This document shows, in pieces, positions 21,001-29,495 of a DNA stretch of 64,000 nucleotides. Every line of letters starts with the position of its first letter. The first letter of the stretch is position 1. The stretch comes from Kitagawia praeruptora (Eukaryota; Streptophyta; Magnoliopsida; Apiales; Apiaceae), in NCBI GenBank assembly GCA_037693485.1, contig CM075346.1, positions 59,639,001 through 59,703,000 on the forward strand, given 5' to 3'. Made by a program: the position numbers and the translations under genes. The notes under the pieces are model-generated. The model searched no databases. It was given only the letters and a program-made list of their open reading frames with translations, and had not been told where the DNA came from.

Positions 21001-23094
21001 CAAACATCTGTTTCCATATCTGCTACTGCTTCTCAAGCACGCCTTCTTGCAGATGATATTAAAGCTCTTGACAGGAGATTGGATTCTAGAATGACTGTCT
21101 TGGAATCTAAAGTTGATACTATCGATGAAACCCTCAAGCTTATATTGTCGTTCTTCATTCAGGACGATACTGATGTCAAAAAGGGGGAGAAGATAGTCAA
21201 AACAAAATGTTCACCTGATCCAGTTGTACAAAAGGATGATAATTCTGGAAATGATGGTGGTGCTGAGTCACATCAGAAAATTGAAACCTCTGATGCTGCT
21301 TTACTGATAAAGAGAACGAATACTCAAACTAAGCAGTTAACTCATGTTTCTGAATCTGGAAAAAAGACAGTGACATCTGGTCAAACTCTGTCAACCATTC
21401 CTGAGGATGATGTGTATGTGGAACAGGATGAAGATGCTGCTAATCTGTTTCATGAACTTGACACTAGGGATGGTCGTGTTCTTAAATTATTTCATAAAGA
21501 CAAAAGAGTTCAAAAGTATCATGCTGAGAAAGCACTTGTCTTATCTACTGAAGAAAATCCAAACATGACTACTGATGAATTCTTAGAAGAACAGAACAGG
21601 ATCCTTGAAGAGCTTGCAAAACAGAATAAAGCTCTTGCTGCAAGAAGAGGCAGAGGAGGAAGATACAGAAATAGAGGAAGATCATCTGCTCAAACTAGTT
21701 CAAGGCAAACAAGATCTAGTGGAATCAAATTGAAAGATGGTTCTGAAAGTGAAAAGAAGAAAACTCCACTATCTCTTGCATCAACTCCAGATAACAAATT
21801 TAATGCTCCTGAAGAAATTGTAGAGGAGATATTGCCTTTGAAAAGGAAGAGTAAGGCAGCTGTTCAATCTACTGCATTTAATGAGAAGTCAGTTGTTGTT
21901 TCTGATTCTGAAATCTTAAAAGAACTTAAGATTATGATTCTTAAAGTTGTGGTTGAATTTCACAATGTGGAAGTTTCTGAAGATACATTGGAGTATGAAC
22001 AAGAAAACTTCAGAAGATTTGAAAGAGAAAGTGAAGTCAGAGCTAAAGCCACAAAAGCAGAAAAGATAACAACCAGGGATTACTTAAGAAATGTTCATAG
22101 ATCTGACAGGAAGTTATGGTATGATAGAGATAGATCTGTTCCTGAACATCAGCAGGATTATCCAACTAATGAGAAGAAGAAGAGTAAGAAGAAGGAGGTG
22201 GATAAGGCTGATTATAGGAAACCAGTTGTATTCATATCAGCTGGATTGATAAAAGAGTCTTCTTTGATCAATGAATTTCTGATTGTTAAAACAGAGTCTA
22301 CTACTTTTATTGCTGAAAATCCACTAAAATGGGTGAGTATGCAATCTGGCTTGAGAGGATGGGAACCTGGCACAAGAGGAGGAATTGGATATAGTCATGC
22401 ACTGGTTATTTTCATTGCACAAACTGATCAATATGCTCTAGTTGACAAGAATGGGGATGAGTTAACTGTAGATCATCTTTGGAAACTTGAAGCTGTTGCT
22501 ATTATTGCTGATTGTCATGCTGATGCAAAGAAAATAGAGAAGCTGGTGTACTTCATGAAAGATGGAAGTGTGAAGAAGATTCCTATTCATGAATTGTTGT
22601 GTAAATCTGCAAAAGAACTGAAATATGTTTTGTATCTTCTCAGAAGTAAAAGAATAAATGTTCGTGAAAGAGAAGTTTATCAAAATTGGTGTGTCATGAT
22701 TTACCGGAAGATTAGACAGAGATTCATGGATGGAGGAACAAGGTATGATGGCAATTATATTCCCATGTACTTAAATTTAAGAGATAGAGAGGTTGAAATG
22801 AAGAAAGGTACAGCTGTTAAAGAAGTGTATCTAGGCATGGAACAACTGTCTCTAAATCCGGATGGAAAGGAAATTGCTTATGTGTTGCTAGGTGACTTAG
22901 ATCTTCCAAGAAACTCAATTAAGAACATCAGGGCAGCTATTTATCAGATTAATGAGGAAGATGAAGAACTCAAAAATCTGAAGAAGAAACTGATTCAAAT
23001 TCTTGAAAGCAAGGAAGAAGAATTGTTATCTGAATTCTTGAGACTGAATCTGTTCTATCAAAGAATTTCTGAAACTGTTCCTGATGATTTTTAG
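18016..23094 (+). CDS. Element B third ORF, intact 1692-residue protein of unknown function
   Basis: The start is ATG 18016, followed by 1692 open codons. Residues 1-280 form a folded domain shared with A and C (KLKKEWNFFFDTISRC; IGYSLIHDLSFDYGSFIL) that resembles a plant transposon-associated domain. Residues about 290-930 are low complexity, with QEPSSQ-type repeats and a run of Asp. Residues about 970-1060 form a coiled coil (DDIKALDRRLDSRMTVLESK) ending IQDDTDVKKGEK. An Arg/Gly-rich patch (RRGRGGRYRNRGRSS) lies near 1210 and may bind nucleic acid. The last 200 residues are a conserved C-terminal domain (YFMKDGSV, NIRAAIYQ). I see no signal peptide, membrane helix or furin-like site, so calling it an envelope would be positional only. 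Its integrity contrasts with the broken pol of the same copy. Confidence 0.88.
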   Translation: MENLFMNSKVVINGVTFNTNNFTAVLDHQDLPSDFHIIQDFLASSPINYALTQPAKISFKSVMQVWNTSVFGKSHPSENPQMSFEYDNVTYYVTPEIVNAALHLPSIIGNPVFKVTDAKLLEYVVSLGYNGTPKKFGELYRTKLKKEWNFFFDTISRCFLNKVSNFDALPTGSAKIGYSLIHDLSFDYGSFILKALSERKADKCGYVCFLRFFQLIFSHLCPHAVFENDTILPICKISDNNIKNLINSDKANKFVGSPYIPDEVWSLLRKRMPIQYGPATGAMEQDLTHPIPDTSTQPKHLPKQLTTSDVSQKASVVKSKKSARSDVSKRQSGSKDFSTPTHSQMKSQGGGQRVVETSGLDKGTGMKRKVVRGTISDSDDDSMPISVLLKKKEIDVVDTREVAVSEKPKKRRRLIIKGKFVDHTEFLNLTDDMEGNPDVVNHDGSSVPDATANPDISTPNNSPMKTVEISDSPASASPKRRIIEMSVDEVNAIAAQLGVKPSPLEVKTAEANVFHRHKKQRTTVSSLKGSSPQEPELQRSSEAIADPVTQEPPTQSVGADISEGIVPQEPSSQREGEDKNIPAPQEPSSQSEDAGKLRSAGEFPDNAQGASEIEIELARSLAEKAAHDLHIAECDRVIADTAFEGSTQEPLTQSVEEASKPQTTQEPSVANTDASHAIVAVVNPDESTTDSLIPLLIEPISARPMDSLTTSSGNISFSTSFTTDSMIIDRPDKRDTSICMTSDNSSQPPLISSQLMSQNLSCEIESEHLEKKKSDERQSPELAKGEVEKSEKLLTSSEVEVAIESNLGNIVRSDEITLKEKRDLGHVTNLSAGHQDSPAVSTGVLKLKGIMLPDDDVEHKLPEAGGGSDDDDDDDHPDLETRQMKAAIKASLQSTYGSSSRYMQSITEEEFRGEYTSLLPSDTRAARGHEWDTEWNKPTAKMNFQTALFHSGHIATRMPTPELKALLKTNALLAKGLRSEIESMKAATDKFQAGIQTSVSISATASQARLLADDIKALDRRLDSRMTVLESKVDTIDETLKLILSFFIQDDTDVKKGEKIVKTKCSPDPVVQKDDNSGNDGGAESHQKIETSDAALLIKRTNTQTKQLTHVSESGKKTVTSGQTLSTIPEDDVYVEQDEDAANLFHELDTRDGRVLKLFHKDKRVQKYHAEKALVLSTEENPNMTTDEFLEEQNRILEELAKQNKALAARRGRGGRYRNRGRSSAQTSSRQTRSSGIKLKDGSESEKKKTPLSLASTPDNKFNAPEEIVEEILPLKRKSKAAVQSTAFNEKSVVVSDSEILKELKIMILKVVVEFHNVEVSEDTLEYEQENFRRFERESEVRAKATKAEKITTRDYLRNVHRSDRKLWYDRDRSVPEHQQDYPTNEKKKSKKKEVDKADYRKPVVFISAGLIKESSLINEFLIVKTESTTFIAENPLKWVSMQSGLRGWEPGTRGGIGYSHALVIFIAQTDQYALVDKNGDELTVDHLWKLEAVAIIADCHADAKKIEKLVYFMKDGSVKKIPIHELLCKSAKELKYVLYLLRSKRINVREREVYQNWCVMIYRKIRQRFMDGGTRYDGNYIPMYLNLRDREVEMKKGTAVKEVYLGMEQLSLNPDGKEIAYVLLGDLDLPRNSIKNIRAAIYQINEEDEELKNLKKKLIQILESKEEELLSEFLRLNLFYQRISETVPDDF

Positions 23095-23160
23095 AAGGTA
23101 TTTTGTTTTGAGTTTTTGACATCTTGAATCAAGGAATTTGTGCTTTGTTTTATAAAGAAC

Positions 23161-23174
23161 AAATTGGGGGAGAT
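23161..23174 (+). other. Element B polypurine tract
   Basis: AAATTGGGGGAGAT sits directly before the 3' LTR. The reverse complement of the same 14-mer precedes D's LTR at 29277-29290. Confidence 0.93.
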
Positions 23175-23671
23175 TGTTAGATATTGATTCAAGAGATGAT
23201 CAGGATCTGGGCATTACTGATCAGATACTGATGCTGACGTCATCAGGAATGCACTGTCAGTATTGGACTATCAGGATTAGAAGCTGGTCAGTATTTGATG
23301 AAGATTCTCATCAGACCAGAGATCAAGGAAGATTGATATGTCGGTTCCTAATTTGTAGGAAGGCAGCTATCATACAAGATATGCATTCAGAGATATATGT
23401 AATTGATTTAGAATATCTTGTAATTGATAGTGCAACTGTGTACATTATATAAACACAGTTTAGGTTTTACATTTTGTAAGAACTTACACGAGTTATATTG
23501 TAACCTAGCAGCTCTTAAGAACATAAGAATTTCTTAAGAGAGTTTTGTAACAGTTTTATATCAGAGTTAATAAAGCTGTTATTGATTCATACTTGTGTTA
23601 TTTGTTTTAAGTCGAAAATCTTATACAATTGTATTCAACCCCCTTCTACAATTGTTATTTACTGGGCAACA
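23175..23671 (+). repeat. Element B 3' LTR (497 bp)
   Basis: Starts TGTTAGATATTGATTC and ends ACTGGGCAACA. It is identical to the 5' LTR apart from G at 23358. It is followed by target duplication GTGAA. Confidence 0.97.
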
Positions 23672-23676
23672 GTGAA
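23672..23676. repeat. Target site duplication of element B, right
   Basis: GTGAA, partner of 10586-10590. Element A sequence resumes here and runs into A's own polypurine tract. Confidence 0.95.
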
Positions 23677-23700
23677 CTTGTACATTTTTCTAATGAACAA

Positions 23701-23712
23701 GTTGGGGGAGAT
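23701..23712 (+). other. Element A polypurine tract
   Basis: GTTGGGGGAGAT sits immediately before the 3' LTR. This is the plus-strand primer position, and the sequence is nearly the same as in B and D. Confidence 0.9.
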
Positions 23713-24320
23713 TGTTAGATATAATTGATCTGATTTAATGTCAGTGTTTAAGTGTTACAGGTAAAGAGAGTTTAACTTGTTATTGAAAGCAGTTGTAACA
23801 GAGTTTGAGTATACGCTGATTGCTGGAAGCGCAAACGCTGACAGAGGAAAGCGTAAACACTGATAGCTGAATAACATGGAAGCGCAAACACTGTTAGCGT
23901 GGAGAGAACAGAGTTTGTTAAAGTCTGTCTACTGGGAGCGTCTACAAGTCAACAGAGTTTGAAGATTAATTTAATATTAATATGGAAGCGATATCTTTGA
24001 AGATTGGATAGCTGTCAAAGAGATTGAGTTGACTTAGAAGACGTGTAGCAATCGTAATTGATGTCAATTGTATAGCTTAATTTTAGGAGAATCAATTTAC
24101 GATTGTACGTAGATGTATATCTTATAAATACAGTTAGGTTAACCCTAGAAGGGTATCCATCGTGAACGAATATCATTCTTGTAACCTAAGCAGCTCTCTG
24201 TGATACTTTACATCACCGAGAGAGGAATTATTAATTCCAAACAGTTTTAAGAGTTAAAACGTGTGTTCTTGTTACTTATTCATACAGTAATTGATTATAT
24301 ATTGTGTATTCGACCTAACA
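23713..24320 (+). repeat. Element A 3' LTR (608 bp)
   Basis: It begins TGTTAGATAT after the polypurine tract and ends CGACCTAACA, giving a 6-bp terminal inverted repeat TGTTAG/CTAACA. It has a TATA-like TTATAAATAC near 24122. The first 250 bp carry repeated words such as GGAAGCG, CGCAAAC and CACTG. The matching 5' LTR is outside the window. Confidence 0.87.
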
Positions 24321-24486
24321 TTACTGTCATGAGAAGTTACTGTCTTATGTGCTACTTGTTTATTTGACAGCATGTTTGCTATGACTATGCTAAATTCAAA
24401 TCACATGCCTGTCAGTCTTTTCTTTTAAAGTTTAATTACTTTATTAAAAAGAAGAGTTTGGGAAACTGGAACGTCACCTAGGATCC

Positions 24487-24494
24487 TATAAAAT
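24487..24494 (+). promoter_or_regulatory. TATA-like box upstream of element C small ORF
   Basis: TATAAAAT (context GGATCCTATAAAATG) lies 78 nt before ATG 24565. The intervening ATCATTTCACACTCAATCAC looks like a plant 5' leader. If this TATA box is used, the in-frame ATG at 24493 would be too early to be in the message. Confidence 0.45.
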
Positions 24495-24564
24495 GTGCAC
24501 GAGACTAAATATCATTTCACACTCAATCACTCACGCCTTGAGAAAGAAAAAGAGGATCTCTACA

Positions 24565-24852
24565 ATGGAGAACAAGGATGTCAGTTCTCATAAGCCAAAA
24601 GTCTGGTGTGAACCAGGTCACGAAGAGGAAATAGAGGAGCTCTTCAAAGTGATGGATGAAGTGCTGGAAGAAGAACTAGCAGAGAAAGAGAAAGCTGCCA
24701 AGGACAAAGTCGAGAAGGATCTTGAGGACTGGTTAGAAATGCTAGTCTTCGTCGAGGTTCTTCTTCAGGCAAAAGGGCTGACTGACGAAAAGGTTCATGT
24801 GGAACTGTATGAGCTTGCCTCTGATGATGAAGAGAATGTATATTATTTTTAA
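24565..24852 (+). CDS. Small acidic accessory ORF in element C
   Basis: 95 codons, function unrecognised. ATG 24565 was chosen over 24493 because the earlier ATG overlaps the TATA-like box. The product is very acidic and helix-prone (EEIEELFKVMDEVLEEELAE; KDLEDWLEMLVFVEVLLQAK), with no signal peptide or zinc motif. It lies between the expected end of pol and the third ORF, on the sense strand. Element B has a similarly sized acidic ORF in the same interval but antisense. I cannot prove the two are homologous by eye; both share Glu-rich helices and a central Trp-Leu-Glu pattern. Confidence 0.5.
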   Translation: MENKDVSSHKPKVWCEPGHEEEIEELFKVMDEVLEEELAEKEKAAKDKVEKDLEDWLEMLVFVEVLLQAKGLTDEKVHVELYELASDDEENVYYF

Positions 24853-25549
24853 TGTTTAATAAAAAGAATCTTTTCATCTTTTGCACTGTTCATGCTTTTT
24901 ATGCTAGATTCTCCTACCTTGGTTATCTGCTGGGTAATGCATATGTCTGTTTACCTGTTTGTGTGTATGGATGTTTGTGGATGTGTGCTAAACAAACAAA
25001 TACGTGCTTAAATCGGTTAAAATGCTAATTGGTAATTTTCGCTTAAGCAATAGGCAAAGTCGATTAAAATTCATGACACAAATTATTTCCGCTTAAGTTG
25101 TTGTCAATAAGTGAAGATGCTGTCATGATGTGCCTTGACAGCAACTTTATTATCTGACACAATCGAAAGTCTCTGTCATGAAATTTAAAGGAAATGATAT
25201 AAATTGCTTAATGATGACAATATGTTCTTGCAACGATGTTACTGTCAAGCAAAACCTGTTGTCATCCTCTCAAAATTACTAATGAATTTATTACAGCGCA
25301 CAGGTTATTGTCAAGATTAGTGGACCGAATTAATTGGGATTTTACCTCCACGATTTACAGCCACTAAAAAGTAACTACCCACGACACCACGTGACTGATT
25401 AATGGGCTAAGACATTGCTACTTTCCCCTTTCTCAGTAAAACATTTACTATTCTCATGTAAGCAATTGTCAAACACATAAACACTTAACTCTCAACAGAA
25501 CCTCTCTCTCTCAAAAGCAAAAATCTCTCTCCAAAGCTCAAAGCAAGAA
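24853..25549 (+). other. Element C spacer and leader before third ORF
   Basis: Non-coding. It contains repeated CTGTCA/TTGTCA words, CACGTG at 25388-25393 and a CT-rich leader (ACCTCTCTCTCTCAAAAGC) immediately before ATG 25550. Confidence 0.5.
25388..25393. promoter_or_regulatory. G-box (CACGTG) upstream of element C third ORF
   Basis: CACGTG in the context CCACGTGAC, 157 bp before ATG 25550. A also has a G-box before its third ORF. Confidence 0.3.
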
Positions 25550-26878
25550 ATGGCACCCAAACAATCCTCTTCTCAAACAAACTTTGCTGGTATTCTCACT
25601 GCTGAAGATGCTGGTGAAGGTTTTAAAGGACTCGTATCCTTTATCAACAAGTCCTATCTAGGTCATGCTATAACATCTACACCATCTTTGAACCTAGAAA
25701 GACTTGAAGAATTATGGAATACTGCCCATGTTCCAGGAGGTGTAGGTAATGACACCATAAATTGCACAATTAAAGGAGTTACCTGCACTCTCACAATAAA
25801 AGGCATCAATGAAGCTTTGGGAACTGGACTGCAAGCTAAAGAATCATACAAGGAACTTGCAAGTGATGAAACCCTAAAGAAGTTTTTCATGAAAATTGGG
25901 TATTCTGGTCCTGTTCTTGAAGAGGGTACATCAAAATGGTACTCGACTGGTGAAATGGACAAAAAGCATTTGAGAAAAGAATGGAGCATGATTTTTGATG
26001 TCATGGTGAAGGTTTTCTCAACCAAAACCACTGGCTGGAATGGAATTCCCTCCTATATCAAGAAGCTCACTCACTCTCTAATCCATGGATACAAAGTGGA
26101 TGTAGGAAAGTTGCTTATGAGTCAACTCAAATCAGCTCTGAGCAGGAAGGTACATGTCTATCCTCGCTTTCTTACAATGTGTTTGAATTCATTATGTGGT
26201 ATTGATGATAATGCATCTCTTACTATGGAGTGCAATGTTTTGAAAAGAAATACACACACATCACTCAATTCACAAAATTCAAATGCACATATTCCACTCT
26301 GTTTCACCAAGCACATGGCTGATCAAGAGCCCAATCTTGATTTTGCACTACCCTTTGGGTATGTTATCTTCTTCCTTGAGAATGAAGCTGAATTAGACCC
26401 AAATTCAGTTAACCCACATTCTACTCAATACATTCCTATCAGATTCTCTAGACAACCAAAGACCACAAAAACAACTCTGCAAGAATCCAAGAAAAGACCC
26501 TTAGAAACCGGTGTTGGTAGTAGTTCTGAGAATGTTGAGGGAGAAACTGCACTAGATGCAGCAAATAAGGATGTTAGTACAAGTGAACCCACAATGGTTC
26601 CTCTTGAGCCTAAGAAGAAGAGAGCTAAGAGGGGCAAAACCACTGTCAGCCACCCCACAGTCTCACAAAAGGTTGTGGAGGATAAAAGGGAATCAAACAC
26701 ATCCCTAGGTGCTTCTTCTCAACAAGAATTATCTATTGAAACTAGCATGTCTCCCAAGGCATCCTGTAAAGAGTCAGTACAACCTCATGTACTCACTCAT
26801 GAGGAGCCCACACTTGCAGAAATGCATAAAGAGTCAGTGAGGGTCATGAAACTTCTACTCTTGATGTTCCACAAGTTG
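25550..26878 (+). pseudogene. Element C third ORF, 5' part, truncated by element D
   Basis: ATG 25550 begins a SIRE-type third-ORF protein related to those of A and B. The N-terminal domain has HLRKEWSMIFDVMVKVF and KLTHSLIHGYKVDVGKLL, and a Lys-rich, low-complexity Ser/Thr/Glu stretch follows. Compared with D, a short deletion near 26824-26845 shifts the frame (ATGCATAAAGAGTCAGTGAG here versus a longer segment in D). D's LTR begins at 26879 and removes the rest; the apparent coding beyond 26878 belongs to D's LTR. The function of the family is unknown. Confidence 0.75.
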
Positions 26879-27575
26879 TGTTGGTCCCGGAGTATTGCAA
26901 AAGGGGGGGTTGAATGCAATACTGATAAAATCGAATCTTTAAATCAACAACGAAGATAAAGATTATAGATTATCAGTAGATGTATGCAAGCAATAAGAGA
27001 AACAAGATTTCTCACAAAATAAATGTTTTATTTATCTTGTGTGAAGTGTTGCTACAACCTGGAGAGAGAGTTTCTCCAGCTTCGATATCTCAAGAGATAC
27101 AAATTGCTTCGTGTGCGTACATGAATAGAAAAGAATCTAAGATGTATCTAAGTAGACTAAGATACTCTGTTGTCTCTACCGCATGGGGTGTTGAGCTGCT
27201 GTCGTTTTCAAGTGGCAGCTCATTACAATTTGCACACCCATGTGACTTTCCCAAATTGCTATACAGACAGGATAAACCTTATAAGTAAAGCAACCTAGAT
27301 TCTTTCTATTTCTAGCTAATACAATTATAATAGATGTGGATATTACATACTCCTCAAATTGACCAGCCGTGTCTTGTGAATCTCTTAAGCTTCTGTCGTA
27401 GTCTTTATAGGTCTGCTACAAACGATAGAGTGTTGCAGCAAATCTGTTTCTTGAACATGTAACCTGTCACGGGCTTTGACTGAGAAAATACCCAATTCAA
27501 ATAATTCAAGGTGACAGTAACCTTAACCGCAGAGTCTGTTGTCAAAGGAATATTCAGTGGTTGACAGTACGAGCT

Positions 27576-27580
27576 CCCGC
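27576..27580. repeat. Target duplication of solo LTR E, left
   Basis: CCCGC, repeated at 28917-28921. Confidence 0.88.
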
Positions 27581-28916
27581 TGTTTACACTAATTCACGCA
27601 AGCGTACGTGGTCACAAGTAACATAGATATAAGTTGAGTTCGTTCTCACAGAGATCTGGTTTAGGTTTCAATTCAGTCAATGCACCTATGCAACAATGTA
27701 TAGTTTTTATTCACTGCTAAGACAATTAACAAGATTGAGTTTTGATTAACTAAAATTAACTAAACAAAAACAAATTAAGAAACTAAGAATTAATTAAATA
27801 ACGAGAATTTAAATCAAATTACTTCTGCAAGAGAAAGCATGGAGTCCTAACTTCATTAAATACTTTGCTTAGATCTGACGCCTTTAATCACTATATGCAA
27901 TGGTTATGATATCTGATCGGACAACACAAACAAGTACACGCTACCTGTCAGCATACGTATACCAAACTAAACATACATCCACAAAAGAGATAGAAGATGA
28001 ATAGACATCAATTATGCTTAGACCCTATATGTCTATAGAATTTGAAAACATAACGGTTGAAGATCAAGTTATCCATTAAGATCACACCGGGCAGTATAAG
28101 TATTTTCATCTCGCACCACGAATCGTATTGATAAACAATTATGAACCTATGCTAGCATGGCAAGTTCTAAATCTCAAGATCCACTTTCACTTCACAAGAG
28201 ATTAACAACTTAGATGTTCATGACGCATCTATCAATTAAGCATAACCATACGAGGATATCAAATATACATCACACACAGATCTTTAAAGCATCAAGATAC
28301 TAAAGCTCCATAAATAAATCCGTTAGAATCCCATGACAACGATTAGTTCATAATCGAACCGCTCGTTATCATGGGATCTGATGAAACCATGATAAAAACA
28401 AAGTATGAAAAGATACAAATAAACCTAAGTAATTGATATGTAATGGTTCTCTAAATTACAATGATAGGATGTGTTTATATAGGCTCTATAATTCAATTAA
28501 GGTACTAAAAACTGCCCAAAATACAATTAGAACTTGAAAAGGGCAAAACAGTAATTTCCTGCTCCCAACAGTCTGATTGTCGAGCTGTCTGCGCCCGACA
28601 CACGCAACCTGCTCGTACAAGACCTGTCCCATGTTGTATAAAATCTCCCAAGCTTCGCGTGGGCAGTAAGATCGCTGAAAACGGACTTATAGAACTCCAG
28701 ATATGGCCAAAACAGTGTAGACTGCGCAACCTTCCCGGAAAATCCGAATTTTAAACAATTTAATCTCCAAAAACGATAGAAGCATCCACCTTAATCGACA
28801 TTCTTGCAAACCTGCACACTACACAAAACACATCAAAACTACAACAAACTTGAGTCCAAAACAATCAATTTAAGCCGATATGGAACGCTCCAAGTGGATG
28901 TAAAATCCACTTATCA
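27581..28916 (-). repeat. Solo LTR E of an Athila-like gypsy element
   Basis: 1336 bp with TG...CA ends (TGTTTACACTAATTCACG to AAATCCACTTATCA on the plus strand), flanked by the perfect duplication CCCGC (27576-27580 and 28917-28921). It is related to the LTRs of element I: AGTAAGATCG, a GAACTCCAGATATGGCC-type block and CAGTGT occur in the same order as in 52580-52640. No internal region is present, as expected after LTR-LTR recombination. Minus orientation is inferred from that similarity. Confidence 0.88.
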
Positions 28917-28921
28917 CCCGC
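28917..28921. repeat. Target duplication of solo LTR E, right
   Basis: CCCGC, partner of 27576-27580. Confidence 0.88.
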
Positions 28922-29276
28922 CAATGTTGCTGTCGGAACTCCAGACTTGCTATCAAGTGTGAGAATGTTACTGTCTCTTGCTTCAGCCAATGTTGCTGTC
29001 ATTTGTAGCTTTGTCGTGAATTTTCAACATTTGTCTTCTTGTAACTTTACTGTCAAGAACATGACAATAACATTTATTCTTGCTGTCTTCTTGATGTATT
29101 CCTTGAGGCTTGAACAAATGTATGAACTTATCCCAAATCATACAATTACTACATCACAACAATTACTCGAATACGAAGACATACTCTGGCTGTGACAGTA
29201 TGTTCAACTTAGTAACAACTAAGTACAAGAAAATATAGTTAAGTTGTCTCTATGCTATCACCCATAAATCCCAACA

Positions 29277-29290
29277 ATCTCCCCCAATTT
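29277..29290 (-). other. Element D polypurine tract
   Basis: ATCTCCCCCAATTT on the plus strand, which is AAATTGGGGGAGAT on the minus strand, the same 14-mer as in B. Confidence 0.92.
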
Positions 29291-29495
29291 GTTTTTATGG
29301 ACAATAACAACAAATTTACAATCAAAACATGCTGACAACTTAACTAACATAGATCAGAATAGGTGAAATACCATATCTGATGAATGTTAAAGAAAAATCT
29401 AGAACATTAAGCTTATGAATTAACTGCAAATCAATTGCTCCTATTGAATGAGCAACAGAGTTTAACTTAGCTTGATTTTGGCAGTCTCCAGTTGT

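Larger units (their letters stand above)
10591..23671 (+). mobile_element. Element B: complete SIRE-like copia retrotransposon inserted in A
   Basis: The element is 13,081 bp, bounded by 497-bp LTRs and a perfect 5-bp target duplication GTGAA (10586-10590 and 23672-23676). It has a primer-binding site, gag, pol, an antisense small ORF, a 1692-codon third ORF and a polypurine tract. The two LTRs differ only at 10774 (C) versus 23358 (G), so the insertion is recent. Despite that, pol carries a nonsense codon and a frameshift, so this copy is probably not autonomous. Confidence 0.97.
1..24320 (+). mobile_element. Element A: copia LTR retrotransposon (SIRE-like), 5' end outside window, split by element B
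   Basis: The order is gag, pol (protease, integrase, reverse transcriptase, RNase H), a 2-kb spacer, a third ORF, a polypurine tract and a 3' LTR. Integrase before reverse transcriptase makes it Ty1/copia. A long third ORF after pol is the layout of the SIRE/Maximus lineage. Element B occupies 10591-23671, and A resumes at 23672 after B's target duplication GTGAA. The 5' LTR, primer-binding site and start of gag lie before base 1. The base after the 3' LTR begins TTACT, the expected target duplication, but its partner is outside the window. Confidence 0.88.
24321..26878 (+). mobile_element. Element C: fragment of a third copia family (post-pol region)
   Basis: DNA into which A (left) and D (right) inserted. 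It holds a small ORF, a spacer and the 5' part of a SIRE-type third ORF, in the order seen after pol in B. It belongs to the same family as D: 26637-26878 matches the reverse complement of 33366-33125 closely. Family-specific CTGTCA/TGACAG words are frequent. No LTR, gag or pol of this copy is in the window. Confidence 0.75.
26879..29276 (-). repeat. Element D 3' LTR (about 1057 bp) containing solo LTR E
   Basis: On the minus strand it starts TGTTGGGATTTATGGG after the polypurine tract and ends ACTCCGGGACCAACA, with the GTATTGCATTCAACCCCC motif near its end that B and H also show. The 2398-bp span includes 1336 bp of solo LTR E plus one copy of its 5-bp duplication. Confidence 0.85.

Noticed and set aside
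18016..23094. Calling the third ORF a viral envelope gene
   Set aside because: No signal peptide, membrane helix or cleavage motif is visible; only the position after pol resembles env.
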